Part shown: positions 58,066 through 64,000 of the stretch, piece by piece
Numbering within the stretch: position 1 is the first letter of the stretch
Layout: each line of letters begins with the position of its first letter
Source of the DNA: Boesenbergia rotunda
Taxonomy: Eukaryota > Streptophyta > Magnoliopsida > Zingiberales > Zingiberaceae
Length of the DNA: 64,000 nt
Direction of reading: 5' to 3'
NCBI GenBank assembly: GCA_024364735.1
Contig: JAGFNQ010000296.1
Span: 114,471-178,470 of the forward strand
Translations under genes and position numbers: made by a program
Notes under the pieces: generated by a model
Databases searched by the model: none
The model's input: the letters and a program-made list of their open reading frames with translations, nothing else
Told to the model about the DNA's origin: nothing

Positions 58066-58557
58066 GTAATATGAATTACAACACATTCCAATCATATTGG
58101 GTTTTTATTGGGCCATGATCATCACAAATCCATACATAATTCCAAATTATGTATTTTAAATAAATTTCTATAATTTTTCGACAATTTTACAATATTATGA
58201 GTTACACTTCCGTAACGGTCCCGCTACACGATTTTCGGGCACGATTGCGGGACAATGCCCCTCGCGGGGTTAGGGGCAGCGCCCCTACTCGCGAAATGAA
58301 TTTCGCGAGTGTCCCAAAATCACCTTACAGCAACTTAAGCCGCTGTCCCGAAAAATTATAGCGAGATCTTTCCGTTTCGGAAAGTTTTTCTCGATCGGTG
58401 AAGCCTACAAGTGTCCGAACACTTGTTGCTTCGACTTCATGAGAAAAATACCCATAAATTCTATAAATTTCGAAAAATCACAGAATATTATTTGTCTATA
58501 AATTTTGTATCTAATACAAAAAAAAACAAATTTAAACTTGTACAAGGTTCGCACGTG
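58066..58557 (-). other. Copia-B leader, PBS-proximal part with hairpins
   Basis: Noncoding and GC-richer than its surroundings. It has perfect hairpins at 58272-58286 (AGGGGC-AGC-GCCCCT), 58288-58309 (10-bp arms CTCGCGAAAT/ATTTCGCGAG with 2 nt between) and 58368-58384 (CTTTCCG-TTT-CGGAAAG). Confidence 0.75.
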
Positions 58558-58570
58558 GCTCTGATACCAT
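58558..58570 (-). other. Primer-binding site of Copia-B
   Basis: The minus strand reads ATGGTATCAGAGC next to the 5' LTR: the tRNA-iMet type PBS. Confidence 0.85.
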
Positions 58571-59874
58571 TGTTAGTCATTCTAGGCCGCAAAAACCGCT
58601 TTTTGCGTTGCGGAAACCCCAGAAGTTCGGTCACGGGATCCGTGCGAACATAAAATAAATTACGAGTACGAGTTTCGCTACTAAATCTACATTACATCTA
58701 CATGATAGAACCATTACCCTTGATGCGTAGCCCTTCGCTTTCCCGCTTGTCCAAAAGCCGCCGGATCTCGTAGAGTATCAAGGCAGACGCTCCTCTATAT
58801 GTATCCACGCGAACAAAATAGATAGATCAAAACCTTAGGTGTGCTAGCACCTTCTAGGTTTCGACAAGAGGAGAAGTATAGCCAGAACTTCAAAAGAAAA
58901 ATCCAGAGGAAGAAGAAGAGCCACATACGAAAAAGGGAACCCAAATCCCTTTTTGTTCACCCTTTGTGGTCGGCCACTTAATGGCCATTAATGGCCATTA
59001 AGTGGCCGGCCATAACATGCCATAACCTCCTCCATTTGAATTCAAATTCAAATGGGAGGGGTTACCACCTTGGAAATGATGTGGCATACACACTTAGTCA
59101 AAAACCAAGCCAAGTCATCACTTGGTCAATTCAAGGTGAGGTGATTTGGATTTAGGTCAAGTCAAACTTGCCTTTTATGGACTTTCCATAAATAGTCAAG
59201 TCAAACTTGACTCCATTTCTTCTCCCATGTCAAGTCTAACTTGAAGTGGAACCAAGTCAAGTCAAACTTGATTTGGATTTAGGTCAAGTCAAACTTGCCT
59301 TTTATGGACTTTCCATAAATAGTCAAGTCAAACTTGACTCCTTTTCTTCTCCCATGTCAAGTCTAACTTGAAGTGGAACCAAGTCAAGTCAAACTTGATT
59401 TGGATTTAGGTCAAGTCAAACTTGCCTTTTATGGACTTTCCATATTTAGCCAAGTCAAACTTGACTTCAATTTTCTCCATCTATTTGTTCTTTGCGTGTG
59501 ACCCTATAGGTTCTTGTAACGTTGGCAATGCTTCTAACCTCTTAGAAACATAAGCAATGAGCGGTATCTAGCAACACATCATTGCTACCCAAGTTACAAG
59601 AATGTTGAGATCCAACATCACCTTGTGACTAATAATTGTGACTCTCACAATATATGATAATGTCCCTCTATCCTTGATATCTAGATTGACTCAATTGAGG
59701 CATAGACCGTGTCATCCTCGAGTCAATCTATATCTTGAACTCCAAGTAGACTCACACTAATCAAATGAGCTCAATATCTCATATTGACTCACTTGGGCAT
59801 GGCCATGCACTTTGTGGTCTAACTCTATCAAGAATACGATATCGCTCCCGTCATATAGGAGGGATAGATCCCAT
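58571..59874 (-). repeat. Copia-B 5' LTR, truncated
   Basis: It starts TGTTAGTCATTC and matches the 3' LTR up to AGATCCCAT, ending at 59874; about 580 bp of the outer (U3) end are missing. It has three, not two, copies of the 127-bp repeat (from 59154, 59281 and 59408) and diverges noticeably from 51231-52396 near 58980-59150. Confidence 0.82.
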
Positions 59875-60832
59875 TCATTAGAGCAGCTGAAGGGTTTCAG
59901 AATTACTTCTGAGGTCAACCGTTGATTTTTCGATTAATTGGGGGTCATGATGTACTACTAGGTGCCACTCATGATCGTTCTATAATTGGTTGATTATAGA
60001 CGGCTAACATAAATCGAAAGCATATTTAGTCACACGCACTACGAGTAATCCGAGGGATTAAAAACGAGTTGAAAATTGGATTTTCCGATCAAGAGAAATA
60101 AGTCGAATCTGAGTTAATCAGAGGCGCAATGGAAACTAAAATGGCTAAGTCTTTTGAAGGCTTTTTGGGCGAATTAAATGAGTTTAATTCGCGATCGGTT
60201 CGGGTCGGTTTTGGCCGGCCAAAGAGGGTATTAACCCTCCTTGTGGTGGCCGGCCATTAAAGGGAATTAAATCAATTTATTTGGTTTAATTAATAAGATA
60301 AATCAAGCACGATTTATTTTATGAATTATGGATAAATAAATTTGTATAAAGAAATTTATATAAATAAATTTATAGAAATTTATTCTTTTATGGAAGATTA
60401 AAATAATCCATGAATTGGGTTTATTTTAATTTTATAAATCAATTATGAATTGATTTTTCCATAATAAGAAAGTTTATAAATTTCTTATAAAATTTATTCC
60501 ATAATTTAAAGAGAAGAAGAATTAGTTTTTATTATAAATTAGTTTATAATAAAGACTTGGTTTAAACGGAATTAATTCATAAGAATTTATAGGATAAATT
60601 TCTTATGATAAATAATTAGTTTTATTAAAAAGTTAGTTATAATAAAATTCATAAGAAAATTTATAGAATAAATTTCTTATGATAACTAATTTGTTTTATT
60701 ATAAATGGTTATAATAAGACTAGGCTTAAACGGAATAAGCAATAAGAAAATTTATAAGATAAATTTCTTATAACTAATTCTGTTAATTCCGTTAATTCGG
60801 TTTAGAGGGAGACTTAGCAAAGGAGTTGCTAC

Positions 60833-60840
60833 TATATAAA
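60833..60840 (+). promoter_or_regulatory. TATA box of Copia-C LTR
   Basis: TATATAAA is followed about 50 bp later by a CT-rich tract, a usual plant promoter layout. Confidence 0.7.
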
Positions 60841-60944
60841 GGAACCAAAGGCTAGCCCTTAATTCCAATTCAAGTAATTGAATCATAGAGCTCTCCCTCT
60901 CTCTCTTAATCTCTTCTCTTCTCTTCTCCCTCTCCCTCTCTTGC

Positions 60945-61007
60945 CTAGGGCCGGCGCCCACTTGGAGCCTAGGGCCGGCGCCCACTTGGTGACTTAGGGC
61001 CGGCGCA
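60945..61007. repeat. GGGCCGGCGCC triplicate
   Basis: Three units of TAGGGCCGGCGCCCACTTGG type, 24-25 bp apart, lie downstream of the TATA box. Each contains the palindromic core GGCGCC or GCCGGC. Confidence 0.85.
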
Positions 61008-61478
61008 ACTCCTCCCTTAGTTGAGGTTGGCGTGAGCTTCAAGAAGAAGAAGGAGAACCCGAACGCGAAGAAGAAGAAGCGGATAGCGATTCCTCTCTTC
61101 CCGGAATTTGATTCCGTTACTTCGTTGGTTAGTTTTTCATTATTTTCTCTCTTTCCTTCTAGTTGTGTCTTCCGAGAATCTAGTAGTTCTCGTCGGCACA
61201 AAACTCATGACTTTGCGAAGTCATCCCGAAGAGAACTCGGCGTGGACGCGAATAGAGGCGAAGCTTCCAAGGGACGCTACGGTTGGATCTCGTCCCTTTC
61301 TTCGAGTTACGTTCGCAAACTTTTATTTTATGATTATGTCGATACACTATAAGGTTGCATGCTAGATACGAAGTTAAAATAATTTAGGAAATTATTTTAT
61401 GCAAACTCTTCCGCTGCACGTAAAAATTTTAAATTTTACGAACTCGTATCCTTGTCGACATGCACCCGGTCCCAACAG

Positions 61479-61490
61479 TGGTATCAGAGC
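61479..61490 (+). other. Primer-binding site of Copia-C
   Basis: TGGTATCAGAGC lies one base after the LTR. It is the tRNA-iMet PBS. Confidence 0.9.
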
Positions 61491-63188
61491 CGGTTAGTGT
61501 TCGACTTAATCAAATAATTGTTTTGTGGAAAACTTTGTCATGATCTCAATTTCGGAAAAAAATTTTCAATTATGGAAACTTTCAAATTATAATAAATTTT
61601 AGATTTAGGAATTTCAAAGTTTGGAAATCCTCATGAAATTTCGCAAACGTTTGAAATTTTCTATTTTCTGAAATTTTATAATAATTTCGAAACTTCCCAT
61701 CTTTGGAAACTTTCCAATTTTTGAAATTTTTCTATTTTTGAAATTTTCTAATTTTGGAAATATGTAAGTTTCCTGTGTACAGAAACTTGCAATTATTCTG
61801 AAAATCAATTTTCGAAATCTCGCAATTTTGGCCACTTTCTGTTAAGAAAGTCTAGACAAATTCATGGACAGTTAATTGACAATTAAATTTGAATTGGTTT
61901 TTAAATTGACAACAAAATTCTTTATTTTGGATTGAGCCTCGGGGAGCCGTCCAATTTAAAGTTAGTTGTTATAATTTAATTTCCCAATTTTAAATGAAAT
62001 TGTCATGCTTGATTGGATTGAGCCTCGGGGAGCCGTCCAATTGGATTTACAACACATTACTTTTCTTTGGGTATCTGAGCCTCGGGGAGCCACCCTTAGA
62101 AAACAATTTGTTGTAATTAATTAAATCCATGAATAAAATATGTTTAAGAGGTGATGCTCTTACATATTGTTGTCTCCAAAATTAATTAGGAAAATGGTTT
62201 CCTATAGAGTTTCTTAAATGAGATTTTCATGAAAATAATATGTAGTTGAATTAAGGGATTTGTCTCTTAATTTAACAAGATTTGATTTAGAGAAATCAAA
62301 GTCTTGAACATATTATTTCCGAAATTAATTATGACAATTTAGGAAATTGTTTCCCAAAACAATTCCTTTAATAAAGTATGAAATTATAATTAGGAAATCC
62401 GGTTCCTAATTTAATTCATGAGACTTGATAAATTAAGTCACATACATACTTTATTAAGGAAATCGTTAGTCATGACATAATTTTATGTCATGAATGTGCT
62501 TAAAGAGAATGAGACCCAAAACCCCTTACAAAATATTAAGGCCAACACCTTCCATTAATATGGTTAGAATCGGAGTTTTGTTTCTCGCTTGGGTTGATGG
62601 ACACATCCATGCCCGACTTGAACCTCAACATGTTCAAACCATGGAATTAGTTTATGAATAATATAGTTCGAGTCAGAGGTCAATCATTAGTTTTGGTTGT
62701 TGGACACATCCAAGCCTGACTAAGCGGTTGAATGAGCTCCAACCATGTTAAAACTATTTCTTGATTAATGGGTCAGCCTTAAGCTTGGAGCATCGATTTG
62801 TTGTGCCACAGCCAAGGTCGATGTAAAGAGAGGTGCAGTTGGGTGCTATGTATAATGATACATACTTGTTAATGAGTTAACAACCCAATGTTTTATGCAA
62901 ACATTCAATTAGTTGATAGCATAATGTGATAGTTACATATATGTGATGTGTAATCGGTATAATTACCTACCTTCATAGCTAAGAGGAACTTGATGGCCAC
63001 AGCCATGGTTGTTCTTATCTATGGTTGGATATCAACCTATTTGGAGATGTTCCTACGATCTCCCGAATTGATAATAAGGGTGAATCAATTCGAAAAATAA
63101 ATAGGATTTAATTTATGTATGTTGATACATTCTTTAATAAATCTTCTCACATAATCTCAATTTGTATTTCTAGGTTAATCACTCGATC
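61491..63188 (+). other. Copia-C leader with repeated hairpins
   Basis: A 1.7-kb untranslated leader. 61500-61840 is A/T-rich and repetitive (GAAATTT, TTGGAAACT types). From 61927 there are three copies of the core GAGCCTCGGGGAGCC (61934, 62020, 62077), each enclosed by a paired outer stem. From 62597 there are three hairpins with a CACA loop (62597-62610, 62700-62713, 62993-63006). No open frame here has protein support. Confidence 0.75.
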
Positions 63189-64000
63189 ATGTCTTCTCTG
63201 AATTTGCCTTCCATCTTGGACACCAACAAATTAACTGGGCCTAACTTCATAGACTGGCTTCGAAACCTGAGGATAGTCCTTAAGGCAGAAAAGCCTGCTT
63301 GTGTCCTTGAAGATCAACTTCCCAAACGTCCTTCTGAAAATGCAACTCCAGACCAGTTTCCTGAGTTGCTCAACCTGCTGAAGACTATAGAGCCTTCTGT
63401 AAAGCAGGATCAGAAGACGATACTGTTAGTTGGTTCCTCAAAGAAAGGTTCTAAGAGGAAGGCCAAAGAACAGAATAAGGGAAAGAAGAAAAAGGCTAAA
63501 AAGACTGAAAAGAAACCAAAAGGCACTTGCCATCATTGTGGCAAGGAGGGTCACTGGCGAAGAAACTGCAAGATTTATCTTGAGTCCTTGAAAGAGAAGG
63601 CATCCGATGCCCCATCCTCTTCAAGTATCTTCGTTATTGAATGTCACTCTATTTCCTCAAACACATGGGTACTTGATACTGGGTGTAGCTCACATATATG
63701 TAATGACATACAAGGGCTAAGGAATAGAAGAAGACTCGTCAAAGGAGAAGCGAATTTGCGAGTTGGAAACGGAGCAAAGATTGCTGCTGTTGCCATCGGA
63801 ACATATTTGCTAAAGCTCCCCACTGGACGTGTCTTAGAATTGGATAATTGCTATTTCGTTCCTTCGTTGATAAAGAACATTGTATCTATTTCATGTTTGA
63901 ATGAAAAGGGTTATCATTTAACTTTTAGTAACAATTGTTGTTACATAACTTTAAATGGCGTTCTTTATGGGAATGGAACTTTGTGCAATGGCATCTACAC
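63189..64000 (+). CDS. Copia-C gag-pol, N-terminal part, open at window edge
   Basis: The frame opens at ATG 63189 (MSSLNLPSILDTNKLTGPN) and has no stop to the window end (about 270 codons). Residues 1-50 match the start of Copia-B gag. About 130 central gag residues are absent: after PDQFPELLNLLKT the sequence passes to the basic linker. The zinc knuckle CHHCGKEGHWRRNC is near residues 115-130. Protease has DTGCSSHIC. It ends inside the region before integrase. The short gag may be a deletion derivative that cannot build normal particles. Confidence 0.85.
   Translation, partial: MSSLNLPSILDTNKLTGPNFIDWLRNLRIVLKAEKPACVLEDQLPKRPSENATPDQFPELLNLLKTIEPSVKQDQKTILLVGSSKKGSKRKAKEQNKGKKKKAKKTEKKPKGTCHHCGKEGHWRRNCKIYLESLKEKASDAPSSSSIFVIECHSISSNTWVLDTGCSSHICNDIQGLRNRRRLVKGEANLRVGNGAKIAAVAIGTYLLKLPTGRVLELDNCYFVPSLIKNIVSISCLNEKGYHLTFSNNCCYITLNGVLYGNGTLCNGIY

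Larger units (their letters stand above)
51231..59874 (-). mobile_element. Copia-B, near-complete Ty1/copia element
   Basis: A minus-strand copia element with an intact polyprotein. Its 3' LTR is 51231-52977, the ORF is 52992-56957, the leader (with a 630-base gap) is 56958-58557, then the PBS and a truncated 5' LTR (58571-59874). Motifs and leader place it in the Tork-like part of copia, tentatively. No TSD can be checked because the 5' LTR is cut. The LTRs differ in sequence and repeat number, so they may not be an original pair. Confidence 0.85.
59875..61477 (+). repeat. Copia-C 5' LTR, left end missing
   Basis: It ends CGGTCCCAACA at 61477, right before the PBS. It includes A/T-rich inverted repeats (about 60575-60775, ATAAGAAAATTTATA/TAAATTTCTTAT type), a TATA box at 60833, a CT-rich region (60890-60940) and three copies of a 24-25 bp GC unit (from 60945). 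The minus frame at 60752-61201 and plus frames at 61032-61365 are low-complexity and unsupported. Confidence 0.75.
59875..64000 (+). mobile_element. Copia-C element, 5' part
   Basis: A plus-strand copia element related to Copia-B. Its 5' LTR (59875-61477) lacks a clear TG start because it is joined to the Copia-B LTR. Then come a PBS, a 1.7-kb leader with repeated hairpins, and gag-pol from 63189, still open at the window end. Confidence 0.8.

Noticed and set aside
57385..58095. Open frames across the unknown bases
   Set aside because: They consist of the N run and carry no information.
60752..61201. 149-codon minus frame in the Copia-C LTR
   Set aside because: It is Arg/Glu/Phe-rich from CT and GGCGCC repeats, antisense to the element, with no recognisable domain.
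1..64000. A host gene or a new defence or biosynthetic system
   Set aside because: Every open frame with recognisable motifs belongs to a retrotransposon; the remainder is LTR or leader sequence. I found no intron-exon gene model with support.

Overview
This window looks like intergenic, repeat-dense chromosomal DNA of a large-genome flowering plant. I find no host gene that I can support. Almost every base can be placed in an LTR retrotransposon (Ty1/copia or Ty3/gypsy), usually one inserted inside another. Primer-binding sites (PBS) match plant initiator tRNA-Met (TGGTATCAGAGC or close variants), and target-site duplications (TSDs) are 5 bp. The species cannot be named from the sequence. 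Element names (Copia-A, -B, -C, SIRE-like, Tekay-like) are my working labels; lineage assignments rest on protein motifs and element layout and are tentative.

Layout. 1-547: end of a Tekay-like gypsy LTR. 548-9954: decayed minus-strand Copia-A element (A1), whose 5' LTR is split by a 2.2-kb solo gypsy LTR (7216-9414, TSD CTGAT). 9955-11590: old SIRE-like remnant. 11591-12389: partial Copia-A LTR. 12390-17542 (repeated at 24308-25245): minus-strand Copia-A element A2, carrying a solo SIRE-like LTR (15056-16599, TSD GTCTA). 17543 onward: a plus-strand SIRE-like element inserted into A2. Its front part, together with a Tekay-like LTR, lies in a roughly 7.5-kb tandem duplication (15311-23008 and 23009-30483).

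In the second duplication unit the SIRE gag gene is split, within or just after its zinc knuckle, by a Tekay-like element (27659-35827, TSD ACCTG) that keeps only integrase and chromodomain. The SIRE body resumes at 35828 and is split again by Copia-A3 (36698-45001, TSD AGGGA). Its protease, RT and RNase H remnants (45840-47165) and 3' LTR (48575-49199) follow. That LTR is cut by another Tekay-like LTR (49200-51230), which abuts Copia-B (51231-59874, minus).

Copia-B is the only element with an intact 1321-residue polyprotein. It contains a 630-base assembly gap. Copia-C (59875 to beyond 64000, plus) follows, with its gag-pol frame still open at the window edge.

The most interesting signals are not genes. 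(1) The untranslated leaders of Copia-B and Copia-C contain repeated hairpin modules whose loops or cores are conserved while the stems change in a base-paired way. (2) tRNA-like sequences with A- and B-box features lie inside gypsy LTRs. (3) A solo LTR carries perfect 13-bp hairpins built from the palindrome CAGTCGACTG. (4) A GC-rich island with three CGGT-N8/9-ACCG motifs is conserved in all gypsy LTRs long enough to show it. (5) The tandem duplication ends exactly at an LTR terminus, and its two copies differ by a deletion carrying templated filler. I did not find a convincing new protein-coding system.
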